NCBI GenBank assembly: GCA_003558125.1
Contig: PWMQ01000073.1
Span: 1 to 64,000 of the forward strand
Origin: Natronospira sp.
GTDB taxonomy: Bacteria > Pseudomonadota > Gammaproteobacteria > Natronospirales > Natronospiraceae
Reading direction: 5' to 3'
Length of the DNA stretch: 64,000 bases
This document shows, piece by piece, positions 1-7,291 of this stretch. The notes beneath the pieces are model-generated. The model was not told the origin of the DNA. It worked only from the letters and a program-made list of their open reading frames with translations, and did no database searches. Both the position numbers and the translations under genes were made by a program. Numbering within the stretch: the first letter of the stretch is position 1; each line of letters begins with the position of its first letter.

Positions 1-353
1 CCTTCGTGATCCGCGCCATCGGCACCCGCCAGGCACGCCGCTTCTTCATGACCGGCGAAGCCATGGACGCCGAGCTGGCGGAGAAAGTGAACCTGGTCCA
101 CGAAGTGGTGGCCGCCGATCAGCTGGATGAAGCGGTGACGGTGCACGTCAAGCGCCTGCTCAAGGGTGGCCCCAACGCCCTGCGCGCCAGCAAGGAGTTG
201 ATCGACAGCATCCACGGCCAGGGTATCTCCGCCCGGGAAGCGGCAAAGATGAAAACCTCCCGACTGATTGCCCAGCTCAGGGTGTCGGAGGAGGGCCAGG
301 AGGGTCTGTCGGCGTTTCTGGAGAAGCGGGCTCCCAACTGGGTTGGGAAGTGA
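1..353 (+). CDS. Enoyl-CoA hydratase/isomerase, C-terminal part (probable methylglutaconyl-CoA hydratase)
   Basis: The reading frame is open to the left edge, so only the last 117 codons are present; the GTG at 6 is internal. The fragment has the C-terminal half typical of crotonases, with an ARRFFMTGE stretch, an NLVHEVV stretch and the helical C-terminal trimerisation region ending in EKRAPNW. The next genes encode methylcrotonyl-CoA carboxylase alpha and HMG-CoA lyase. Context therefore suggests hydration of 3-methylglutaconyl-CoA in leucine degradation (LiuC role). The catalytic glutamates would lie upstream of the window and cannot be checked. The stop codon at 351-353 sits inside the first heptad of the repeat that follows. 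Confidence 0.85.
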   Translation, partial: FVIRAIGTRQARRFFMTGEAMDAELAEKVNLVHEVVAADQLDEAVTVHVKRLLKGGPNALRASKELIDSIHGQGISAREAAKMKTSRLIAQLRVSEEGQEGLSAFLEKRAPNWVGK

Positions 354-568
354 ACAGTTCCCAGTGAACAGTCGGCCGTGCCTGCCGAAAGGCCTACTGT
401 TTCCTGATAGGCAGCTGCCATGCTGCTCGCAATCTTAAGCAAATAACAGTGGGAGCAGCATTCCTGCCGCGACAGGAGGCATATAGAAGCCCTGATCGCG
501 GCAGAAATGCCGCTCCCACAGTAGAACAGCGCCCCGCCCACTGTTCACTGGGAACTGGGAACTGTTCC
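349..568. repeat. Composite repeat A1: inverted heptad arrays around a conserved core and a REP pair
   Basis: This non-coding element fills most of the gap before the carboxylase gene. Its left edge (349-371) is a tandem array of 7-bp units, AGTGAAC and AGTTCCC. Its right edge (541-568) carries the complementary units CTGTTCA and CTGGGAA, so the arrays form an inverted terminal structure. Inside are a core of about 50 bp (374-422) and two opposed REP-like units at about 449-472 and 494-519, beginning GTGGGAGC and ending in its complement. The same parts recur in order at 2631-2859, and the core recurs inverted at 10458-10503. No open frame or transposase is present. Confidence 0.8.
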
Positions 569-627
569 CTTATCTTTACAAAGCCGGGGCAGCGAATACC
601 GGCCCAATGACCTGAGGAAGGAAAACC

Positions 628-2616
628 ATGTTCCGGAAAGTCCTCATAGCCAACCGCGGTGAAATCGCCTGCCGCGTCATGGATACCTGCCGGGATCTCG
701 GCGTGAAAACGGTGGCGGTTTATTCCGATGCCGATGCCGGTGCCCGTCATGTGCGTCTGGCGGATGAGGCCGTGCACATCGGCCCGGCGGCCGCGGCCGA
801 ATCCTATCTCAATGCCGAGCGCATTCTTGAGGTGGCGAAGGAGACGGGCGCCGAGGCCGTGCACCCCGGTTATGGCTTCCTGTCCGAGAACACCGACTTT
901 GCCCGAGCCTGCGACAAGGCCGGCATCGTCTTCATTGGTCCCAGGCCGGACAGCATCGACCAGATGGGTTCCAAGTCTGCCTCCAAGCACATCATGGAGA
1001 AAGCGGGTGTGCCGGTGGTGCCGGGGTATCACGGCGAGGACCAGAGCGACGAGACCCTGACCGCTGAAGCCGAGAAAATCGGCTACCCCTTGATGATCAA
1101 GGCCGTCTCCGGTGGCGGCGGCAAGGGCATGCGGGTGGTGCATGAGGCTGGCGAATTCAAGGCCGCGCTGGACGGCGCCCGCCGCGAGGGCAAATCCAGC
1201 TTCGGGGATGACCGGGTGCTGCTGGAGAAATTCATCCAGCAGCCACGGCATATCGAGTTCCAGGTCTTTGCCGACAGCCAGGGCAACACCATTCACCTGT
1301 TCGAGCGGGAATGCTCCCTGCAGCGCCGCTACCAGAAGATCGTGGAAGAGACCCCCTCCCCCGCCCTTGATGACAGCCTGCGGGCCAAGATGGGCGAAGC
1401 GGCGGTCAATGCCGCGAAAGCGGTGAGCTATGTCAATGCCGGCACGGTGGAGTTCATCATGGGGGCCGATGGCGGCTTCTACTTCATGGAGATGAACACC
1501 CGTCTGCAGGTGGAACATCCGGTGACCGAGATGACCACCGGCCTGGATCTGGTGGAATGGCAGCTGCGGGTGGCCGCCGGCGAGCCGCTGCCCCTGGACC
1601 AGGACGAGATCGAGCAGTTCGGCCATGCCTTCGAGGTGCGTCTCTACGCCGAGAAGGTGGCGGAAGGCTTTCTGCCCTCCACCGGTACGGTCCGGGGTTT
1701 CGACTGTCCCGATGACGAGGAAGGCGTGCGTCTGGACACCGGCGTCGAGCCCGGTGATGAAATCAGCATCCACTACGACCCCATGGTGGCCAAGCTGATC
1801 GTCTTTGACGAGGATCGCGAGCTCTCCCTGCGCCGCCTGCGGGAGACCCTGGCCCGCACCGCCGTGTTCGGTGTGGAGACCAATCTGTCCCTGCTGCGTG
1901 CCATCGCCGCCGATGAGCGCTTCGCCGCCGGCGACATGGACACCGGCATGGTGGATGAGCGCCTGGCCGACTGGACCACGATCCCGGCGCCCTCCACCGG
2001 CGTGCTGGCCGCGGCCGCCGTGTACCGGCAGATGGAACTGCAGCTGGACAACGAGGACGAGGAAGACCCTACCTCCCCCTGGACCCAGCCGGATGGCTGG
2101 CGCGTCTCGGGCGACGGCGGCCTGCGGGTGCGCCTGGCGGCGGCGGGCGAGGAACAGGATGTCTGGCTGCAGAGTGTGGGCCCCGAGCAGTGGGCCCTGA
2201 GCATCGGCGAGGACTCCCTGGCCGTGGAGCTGGTGGAAGTGGAGCCGGAGGCCCTGGTGCTGGCCATCGACGGCCATGTGCAGCGCTTTGATGTGCTGGC
2301 CGACGCGCAAGACCTGCAAATCACCGAGGCCGGCGTGAGCCATGTCCTGAAACGAATCGACCCCTATGCCACCGCCGGTGGTGCCGCCGCCGACGAAGCC
2401 CACCCCGGCAGCCCCATGCCCGGCCGCATCGTTGCCGTGCATGTGAAGGAAGGCGACCGGGTGGAAACCGGCGACCCCATCCTGGTGCTGGAAGGCATGA
2501 AGATGGAATTCACCGTCAAGGCCGGCGTGGCCGGCACGGTTGAAAAGCTGAAATACGGCGAAGGCGACATGGTCGAAGCCGAAGTGCCTTTGGTTGATAT
2601 TCAGGCTGACGCCTGA
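628..2616 (+). CDS. liuD: Methylcrotonyl-CoA carboxylase, biotin-containing alpha subunit
   Basis: The 662-residue protein has the layout of acyl-CoA carboxylase alpha chains: a biotin carboxylase ATP-grasp region (about 1-445, glycine-rich loop GGGGKGMR at 162-169), a linker domain, and a C-terminal biotinyl domain with the acceptor lysine at K625 in EGMKMEF. It would carboxylate biotin with ATP and bicarbonate; a beta subunit (expected upstream, outside the window) would transfer CO2 to 3-methylcrotonyl-CoA. Substrate is inferred from the HMG-CoA lyase next door; by sequence alone propionyl- or geranyl-CoA carboxylase is possible. The ATG has a good Shine-Dalgarno (GAGGAAGG). The stop codon lies within a perfect 20-bp inverted repeat. 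Confidence 0.9.
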   Translation: MFRKVLIANRGEIACRVMDTCRDLGVKTVAVYSDADAGARHVRLADEAVHIGPAAAAESYLNAERILEVAKETGAEAVHPGYGFLSENTDFARACDKAGIVFIGPRPDSIDQMGSKSASKHIMEKAGVPVVPGYHGEDQSDETLTAEAEKIGYPLMIKAVSGGGGKGMRVVHEAGEFKAALDGARREGKSSFGDDRVLLEKFIQQPRHIEFQVFADSQGNTIHLFERECSLQRRYQKIVEETPSPALDDSLRAKMGEAAVNAAKAVSYVNAGTVEFIMGADGGFYFMEMNTRLQVEHPVTEMTTGLDLVEWQLRVAAGEPLPLDQDEIEQFGHAFEVRLYAEKVAEGFLPSTGTVRGFDCPDDEEGVRLDTGVEPGDEISIHYDPMVAKLIVFDEDRELSLRRLRETLARTAVFGVETNLSLLRAIAADERFAAGDMDTGMVDERLADWTTIPAPSTGVLAAAAVYRQMELQLDNEDEEDPTSPWTQPDGWRVSGDGGLRVRLAAAGEEQDVWLQSVGPEQWALSIGEDSLAVELVEVEPEALVLAIDGHVQRFDVLADAQDLQITEAGVSHVLKRIDPYATAGGAAADEAHPGSPMPGRIVAVHVKEGDRVETGDPILVLEGMKMEFTVKAGVAGTVEKLKYGEGDMVEAEVPLVDIQADA

Positions 2617-2630
2617 ATATCAACCAAAGG
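2587..2630. repeat. Perfect 20-bp inverted repeat spanning the carboxylase stop codon
   Basis: Positions 2587-2606 and 2611-2630 are exact reverse complements with a TGAC loop. The left arm is the last coding sequence of the carboxylase gene, and the TGA stop (2614-2616) lies in the right arm. No T-run follows, so it is not a standard intrinsic terminator, although the mRNA hairpin would be very stable and could protect the 3' end. The heptad array of repeat A2 starts at the next base. Confidence 0.9.
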
Positions 2631-2859
2631 AGTGAACAGTGAACAGTTCCCAGTGAACAGCTGGCCGCGCCAGCCGAGAGGCCTACTGTTTCCTGGCAGA
2701 CAGTCGCCATGCTGCCAGCGGTACTAGCCGGATAACCGTGGGAGCGGCATTCCTGCCGCGACAGGAGGCTTATCGAAGCCCAGATCGCGGCAGGAATGCC
2801 GCTCCCGCAAAAGAACGGCCACATGCTCACTGTTCACTGGGAACTGGGAACTGTTCACT
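2631..2859. repeat. Composite repeat A2 (same family as A1)
   Basis: The left array (2631-2660) has four 7-bp units in the order AGTGAAC, AGTGAAC, AGTTCCC, AGTGAAC. The right array (2830-2859) carries the complementary CTGTTCA/CTGGGAA units. Between them lie the conserved core (about 2663-2711) and an opposed REP pair starting GTGGGAGC near 2739 and ending in its complement near 2808. The arrangement and much of the sequence match A1, in the same orientation. It has no credible coding potential. Confidence 0.8.
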
Positions 2860-2904
2860 CAGAACGCTTCCCATAAGGCAGATGAACACAACGCGAGTAC
2901 CCAA

Positions 2905-3831
2905 ATGGCAAACTACCCCCAATCCGTGAAACTCGTCGAGGTGGGCCCCCGCGATGGCCTGCAGAACGAGGCCGAGCCGATACCCACGGCGACCAAGCGT
3001 GAGCTGATCCATCGCCTGGCCGGTGCCGGCCTGCCGGTGGTGGAAGCGACCAGTTTTGTCAGCCCAAAGTGGATTCCGCAGCTGGGCGATGCCGCCGAGC
3101 TGTTCCCGTCCATTGAGCGCAAGGCGGGTGTTCACTACCCCGTGCTGGTACCCAACATGAAGGGCATGGAGCGGGCGGTGGAAGCCGGGGTGGAGGAAGT
3201 TGCCGTATTCACCGCAGCCTCGGAAAGCTTCAACAAGAAGAACATCAATGCCTCCATTGCCGAATCCCTGGAACGCTTCGAGCCGGTCATGGCGCTGGCG
3301 CAGGAAAAGGGTATTCGGGTGCGGGGCTATGTCTCCTGTGTGCTGGGCTGCCCCTATGAAGGGCATATCAAGCCACAGGCCGTGGCGGAGGTCAGCGAAA
3401 AGCTGATGGAAATGGGCTGCTATGAGGTGTCCCTGGGCGACACCATCGGCTCCGGCACACCGCTCAAGGCACAGACCATGCTGGCCGCCGTGGCCCAACG
3501 CGTTGCCATGGACAGGCTGGCCATTCATTTCCACGATACCCGCGGCCAGGCGCTTGCCAACATCCAGGCCTGCCTGGAACTGGGGGTGGCCACGGTGGAT
3601 GCCTCGGTGGCCGGTCTGGGTGGCTGTCCCTATGCCGACGGTGCCTCCGGCAACGTGGCCACTGAAGACGTGGTCTTCATGCTGGAAGGCATGGGCATCA
3701 ACACCGGCGTGGACCTGGAAAAGCTCCACGCCACCGCCGTCTGGATCAGCCAGGAACTGGGCCGGGAGCCGGCCAGCAAGCTGGGGCGAATCCCGGTGGA
3801 GAAGGCCATCGCGCCTCTCGGCTGGAAATAA
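2905..3831 (+). CDS. liuE: Hydroxymethylglutaryl-CoA lyase
   Basis: This 308-residue TIM-barrel enzyme cleaves HMG-CoA to acetoacetate and acetyl-CoA, the last step of leucine degradation. The N-terminal GPRDGLQNE motif (14-22) is the DRE-TIM metallolyase signature. The SVAGLGGCPYA loop near the C-terminus carries the active-site cysteine (C241) of HMG-CoA lyases and separates it from homocitrate and isopropylmalate synthases. Length is normal for the bacterial enzyme. It follows the carboxylase in the same direction after repeat A2. The ATG at 2905 is preceded only by a weak purine stretch, but the next amino acids match the usual family start. Confidence 0.93.
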   Translation: MANYPQSVKLVEVGPRDGLQNEAEPIPTATKRELIHRLAGAGLPVVEATSFVSPKWIPQLGDAAELFPSIERKAGVHYPVLVPNMKGMERAVEAGVEEVAVFTAASESFNKKNINASIAESLERFEPVMALAQEKGIRVRGYVSCVLGCPYEGHIKPQAVAEVSEKLMEMGCYEVSLGDTIGSGTPLKAQTMLAAVAQRVAMDRLAIHFHDTRGQALANIQACLELGVATVDASVAGLGGCPYADGASGNVATEDVVFMLEGMGINTGVDLEKLHATAVWISQELGREPASKLGRIPVEKAIAPLGWK

Positions 3832-3845
3832 ACCGAAAAGCACCT

Positions 3846-3960
3846 GTAGGAGCGAATTCATTCGCGATCAAGGCCATCGGGTACCACGGCAAGCTCAACG
3901 TGGAATCGCGGATAAATCCGCTCCCACGGCTTCTTTTATCGCGAATGAATTCGCTCCTAC
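3846..3960. repeat. REP cluster B1 (three GTRG-type REP units)
   Basis: Three imperfectly palindromic units of about 22 bp lie between the HMG-CoA lyase and SDR genes. One is direct (3846-3867, starting GTAGGAGCG and ending TTCGCGA). Two are inverted (3906-3927 ending CTCCCAC; 3939-3960 ending CTCCTAC). A leading GTAG/GTGG tetranucleotide followed by a palindrome is the hallmark of REP sequences moved by RAYT (IS200-like) enzymes. The spacer between units 1 and 2 is alignable with that of B2. Confidence 0.85.
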
Positions 3961-4005
3961 GGTAGATACACCTGTTTTGAATGCAATCCATCGAAGGAGA
4001 ACACA

Positions 4006-4773
4006 ATGAAATTCGAAAACCTGAATGCCGTCATCAGCGGCGGTGCCTCCGGGCTGGGTTTTGCCACGGCCAAGCGCTTTGTGGAAGCCGGCGGTTCGGT
4101 GGCGCTGCTGGACGTGAACGAGGAACAGGGTCAGGCCGCGGTGAAGGAACTGGGCGACAAGGCCATCTTCGTGCAGACCGATGTCACCTCGGAAGAGGCC
4201 GTGAACGGCGCGGTGGCCCAGGCGGTAGAGAAGTTTGGCCGCATTGATGTGGCCGTTGCCTGTGCCGGCATCATCGGCGCCGGCAAGGTGCTCTCCCGCA
4301 AGGGTCCCATGCCCAGTGATTTCTTCGCCAAGGTCATTTCCGTCAATCTCGTGGGCACCTTCAACCTGTTCAAGGCCGCTGCCGAGAAGATGGCCGAGAA
4401 CGAGGCCCGCGAGGATGGCGAGCGCGGTCTGCTGGTAAGCACCGCCTCCGTGGCTGCCTTCGAGGGCCAGATCGGCCAGGCCGCCTACTCCGCCTCCAAG
4501 GGCGGCGTGTCCTCCATGATGCTGCCCATGGCCCGCGAATTCTCGAAGATCGGTGTGCGTGCCGTGTCCATCGCCCCCGGGATCTTCTACACCCCGATGA
4601 TGGAAGGCCTGCCGGAAGAGGTGCAGGAATCGCTCAACAAGCAGATCCCCTTCCCCTCCCGCATGGGCAAGCCCGAAGAGTTCGGCCAGATGGTCGAGGC
4701 GGTGTGCGAGAACATCAACCTCAATGGCACCACCATCCGCCTGGACGGCGGCATTCGCATGCAGGCGAAATAA
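4006..4773 (+). CDS. SDR-family 3-hydroxyacyl-CoA dehydrogenase (type II, HSD10-like)
   Basis: The 255-residue protein has a classical short-chain dehydrogenase fold: NAD-binding loop GGASGLG at 12-18, a CAG motif, catalytic Ser148, Tyr161 and Lys165 (YSASK). The insert after CAGII and the segment ending NGTTIRLDGG resemble type II 3-hydroxyacyl-CoA dehydrogenases, which oxidise 2-methyl-3-hydroxybutyryl-CoA in isoleucine breakdown or other short 3-hydroxyacyl-CoAs. Its place after leucine-degradation genes supports a branched-chain acyl-CoA role, but the substrate is inferred. A strong ribosome site (AAGGAG) precedes the ATG. Repeats B1 and B2 flank the gene, so it may be a separate transcription unit. 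Confidence 0.85.
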   Translation: MKFENLNAVISGGASGLGFATAKRFVEAGGSVALLDVNEEQGQAAVKELGDKAIFVQTDVTSEEAVNGAVAQAVEKFGRIDVAVACAGIIGAGKVLSRKGPMPSDFFAKVISVNLVGTFNLFKAAAEKMAENEAREDGERGLLVSTASVAAFEGQIGQAAYSASKGGVSSMMLPMAREFSKIGVRAVSIAPGIFYTPMMEGLPEEVQESLNKQIPFPSRMGKPEEFGQMVEAVCENINLNGTTIRLDGGIRMQAK

Positions 4774-4792
4774 TCGCTTGATCGAAACCCGC

Positions 4793-4874
4793 GTAGGAGC
4801 GAATTTATTCGCGATCCAGCCTATCGGCTGCCTCGGCAACTGAACGTTGGAATCGCGGATGAATCCGCTCCTAC
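4793..4874. repeat. REP doublet B2
   Basis: Two opposed REP units start GTAGGAGCG at 4793 and end CTCCTAC at 4874, with a spacer of about 36 bp clearly related to that of B1. The element begins 20 bp after the SDR stop codon and marks the boundary between the catabolic genes and pilR. Confidence 0.85.
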
Positions 4875-4930
4875 GGGGGCGTTGATGAAGCAGTATAGCT
4901 TGTCGGCTGCCGCTGCATTACCATCCCCCC

Positions 4931-6301
4931 ATGACCAAACCCGTCGCCCTCATCGTTGATGACGAGCCCGACATCCTGGAGCTGCTGGGTCTGACCCTGG
5001 AGCAGATGGATGTGGACACCGTGCCTGCCAGTGACCTGGCCTCGGCTCGTGCCGCCCTGGAGCGGCATCATTTCGACCTCTGTCTCACCGACATGCGCCT
5101 GCCGGATGGCGACGGCATGGAACTGCTGAGCCTGATGCAAGATGCCCACCCGGATGTCCCGGTGGCGGTCATTACCGCTCACGGCAATGTGGAAGCGGCA
5201 GTGAAGGCACTCAAGGCGGGAGCCTTTGACTTCGTCTCCAAGCCGGTGGACCTGCAGGACCTGCGGGCCCTGGTGCGGACGGCGCTCAAGCTGCGCGGCG
5301 GGCCGGATCAGGATGCCGATGATGACGGCGTCGATGCCGGCAGCCGTCTGATCGGCGACAGCAGCGGCATGCAGCACCTGCGCCAGCTTATCCGTCGGGT
5401 CGCCCGCAGTCAGGCACCGGTACTCATCACCGGGGAATCGGGCACCGGCAAGGAACTGGTGGCGCGCCTGGTGCACGAACAAAGTCCGCGGGCCGATGCC
5501 CCCTTCGTGCCGGTGAACTGTGGCGCCATCCCCGCCGAATTGATGGAGAGCGAGTTCTTCGGCCACCGCAAGGGCAGCTTCACCGGGGCCACGGCGGATC
5601 GGGATGGCCTGTTTCAGGCCGCCCAGGGCGGCACCCTGTTCCTGGACGAAGTGGGCGAACTGCCCTTGGCGATGCAGGTCAAGCTGCTGCGGGTGATCCA
5701 GGAACGCGCCGTTCGCCCGGTGGGCGGTCGCGAGGAAATCCCGGTGGATGTGCGTATTCTCAGCGCCACCCATCGCAACCTGGCCAAGGCCGTTCAGGCC
5801 GGCGAGTTCCGCGAGGATATCTTTTATCGCCTGAATGTCATCGAACTGCAGGTGCCGCCCCTGCGCGAACGCATGGCCGACCTGGCCATGCTGGTGGAAT
5901 CCATCCTCGCCCGCCTGGCCTTGCGCCTGGAAATGAACAAGCCCGACGTCTCGCCTGAGGCCTGGCAGAAACTTTCCGCCCACCACTTCCCGGGCAATGT
6001 CCGGGAGCTGGAAAACGTGCTGGAACGGGCCATTACCCTGTCCGAGGGCGGGCGCATCGGCGCCGAGGATATCTTCATCAAGACCCCGGCCCGCAGCACC
6101 GGACCCGGCCTCGCGGAATGGGTTCTGCCCCCGGACAATGGCCAGAGCCTGCCGGAATTCCTGGAAGACCTGGAACGGGAATGTATCCGCCGCGCCCTGT
6201 CCCAGTGTCGCTACAACAAGACCGAGGCCGCCCAGCGCCTGGGCATGACCTTCCGCCAACTGCGCTACCGGATCAGCAAGCTGGGCCTGGAATCGGAATG
6301 A
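4931..6301 (+). CDS. pilR: Sigma-54-dependent response regulator PilR
   Basis: The 456-residue protein has three parts: a receiver domain (about 1-120, phospho-acceptor D54 in LTDMRLPDG), an AAA+ domain (Walker A GESGTGKE at 168-175; sigma-54 contact loop GSFTGA at 215-220), and a C-terminal Fis-type helix-turn-helix (about 415-456). It would activate RpoN-dependent transcription once phosphorylated. The consensus sigma-54 promoter and pilA directly downstream identify it as PilR rather than NtrC. No partner histidine kinase (PilS) lies upstream, where it usually sits; an SDR gene and a REP doublet are found instead. No clear Shine-Dalgarno precedes the ATG, only a run of C residues. Confidence 0.88.
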   Translation: MTKPVALIVDDEPDILELLGLTLEQMDVDTVPASDLASARAALERHHFDLCLTDMRLPDGDGMELLSLMQDAHPDVPVAVITAHGNVEAAVKALKAGAFDFVSKPVDLQDLRALVRTALKLRGGPDQDADDDGVDAGSRLIGDSSGMQHLRQLIRRVARSQAPVLITGESGTGKELVARLVHEQSPRADAPFVPVNCGAIPAELMESEFFGHRKGSFTGATADRDGLFQAAQGGTLFLDEVGELPLAMQVKLLRVIQERAVRPVGGREEIPVDVRILSATHRNLAKAVQAGEFREDIFYRLNVIELQVPPLRERMADLAMLVESILARLALRLEMNKPDVSPEAWQKLSAHHFPGNVRELENVLERAITLSEGGRIGAEDIFIKTPARSTGPGLAEWVLPPDNGQSLPEFLEDLERECIRRALSQCRYNKTEAAQRLGMTFRQLRYRISKLGLESE

Positions 6302-6382
6302 ACCGATTCCGACCGCCACGAGTCGCGACTGCTTGCCTGGGCAGGTTCCTTACATAATTCCACTAGCAGCCCCGTGGTGGAC

Positions 6383-6445
6383 AATTTTTGTCAGTCCCTG
6401 CCGAATTTGGTCAGTAAAATACAACAAGGGGGGCAAAATTGTCGC
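6383..6445 (+). promoter_or_regulatory. Candidate PilR upstream activating sites before pilA
   Basis: Three A/T-rich half-sites ending in GTC occur at about 6383-6394 (AATTTTTGTCAG), 6404-6415 (AATTTGGTCAGT) and 6435-6445 (AAAATTGTCGC). The GTC trinucleotides begin at 6390, 6410 and 6441, close to two and three helical turns apart. They lie upstream of the -24 element, where a sigma-54 activator would bind. The link to PilR is inferred from position. Confidence 0.45.
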
Positions 6446-6464
6446 TCCTCCGGGGGTTTCTTTC

Positions 6465-6480
6465 TGGCACAGGCTTTGCT
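6465..6480 (+). promoter_or_regulatory. Sigma-54 (-24/-12) promoter of pilA
   Basis: TGGCAC (6465-6470), a 5-nt spacer and TTGCT (6476-6480) match the RpoN consensus TGGCAC-N5-TTGCW exactly. Transcription should start near 6492, giving a leader of about 60 nt before pilA. The RpoN gene is at 59608-61056 of this window and the presumed activator PilR is encoded immediately upstream. Confidence 0.9.
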
Positions 6481-6550
6481 TAATATACAGGCAGAGGTGG
6501 CAAGCACCTTGAATACCCCAGATAACGGAACCTGTCCTGAGGAGGTCCTG

Positions 6551-7090
6551 ATGAAAATGCAACAGCAAAAGGGTTTCACCCTGATCGAACTGATGATCGT
6601 GGTCGCGATTATCGGCATCCTGGCGGCCATCGCCATTCCGCAGTACAACATCTACGTTGCCCGCACCCAGCTGCAGGAGTCCAACCAGCTCCTGAACGGT
6701 CTGGCCCCCGACATCGAAGACTGTGTGGCCCGCCGTGGCTTTGATGCCTGCAGCACCCGAAACGGTTACCAAAGTCGGGAAGAGTTTGCTGAAGTGCTGG
6801 GTGTGCAGACCGATGGCCAGCACGGCGCCATCACGGACGTCGAGTGGAGTGGCGACCAAGTAGACATCACCTACGCCATTGGTGACGACGGCATTCGCAA
6901 TGAAGCCACCTCCAATCACCCGGAACTGGACAACGTCACGGTAACCTGGACCTACGCAAACATTGCCGATGCCGGCGACGCCCCCCTCTACGAGTGGCAC
7001 TGTGACGGTGGTGACGGCGTTTCCGGCGGCAACGCGACCGACGCCGGCTGGCGTGAGCGTTATGTCCGCGGTCTCTGTGAGCCCGATTAA
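6551..7090 (+). CDS. pilA: Type IV pilin PilA (major pilin candidate)
   Basis: The 179-residue prepilin has a short positively charged leader (MKMQQQKG), a PilD cleavage site between G8 and F9, the conserved glutamate at mature position 5, and the hydrophobic N-terminal helix. Two cysteines near the C-terminus (in EWHCDGG and GLCEPD) could form the D-region disulfide of type IVa pilins. An ATG at 6374 in the same frame lies upstream of the sigma-54 promoter and is not the start. The chosen ATG has AGGAGGT 4 nt upstream; ATG 6557 is the alternative. A single-gene transcript is likely, given its own promoter and a strong terminator. Confidence 0.92.
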   Translation: MKMQQQKGFTLIELMIVVAIIGILAAIAIPQYNIYVARTQLQESNQLLNGLAPDIEDCVARRGFDACSTRNGYQSREEFAEVLGVQTDGQHGAITDVEWSGDQVDITYAIGDDGIRNEATSNHPELDNVTVTWTYANIADAGDAPLYEWHCDGGDGVSGGNATDAGWRERYVRGLCEPD

Positions 7091-7144
7091 TCCAGGCTGA
7101 TTAATCACCGGGTTGAGACCTGAACAGGGTTGATACCCAGGCAG

Positions 7145-7175
7145 AATGCCCCCGCCTCGGCGGGGGCATTTTTTT
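7145..7175 (+). terminator. Intrinsic terminator of pilA
   Basis: A 10-bp stem (AATGCCCCCG at 7145-7154 pairing with 7161-7170), a 6-nt loop and a run of seven T form a textbook rho-independent terminator. It separates abundant pilin transcription from pilB. Confidence 0.93.
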
Positions 7176-7291
7176 GGTCAGGCCCCGGAAGCCGGGCCAC
7201 CCCGGAATTTACTTTCCCCGCTGCCGGTAGGCAGGGGCGCAGGCTTGTTGTAATCTTGTTTGCATAGCTACCTGATTTCGGGGCAATTACC

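Noticed and set aside
354-627. Possible small genes inside the A1 and A2 repeats
   Set aside because: Open frames there differ between copies, arise from the heptads' lack of stops, and have no ribosome sites.
394-2442. 682-residue minus-strand open frame opposite the carboxylase
   Set aside because: It is antisense to a well-supported biotin carboxylase, is full of H, G and Q typical of reverse-frame high-GC sequence, and has no recognisable domain.
6374-6550. N-terminal extension of pilA from ATG 6374
   Set aside because: The extension would begin upstream of the sigma-54 promoter and place a long tail before the prepilin leader, which is incompatible with PilD processing.
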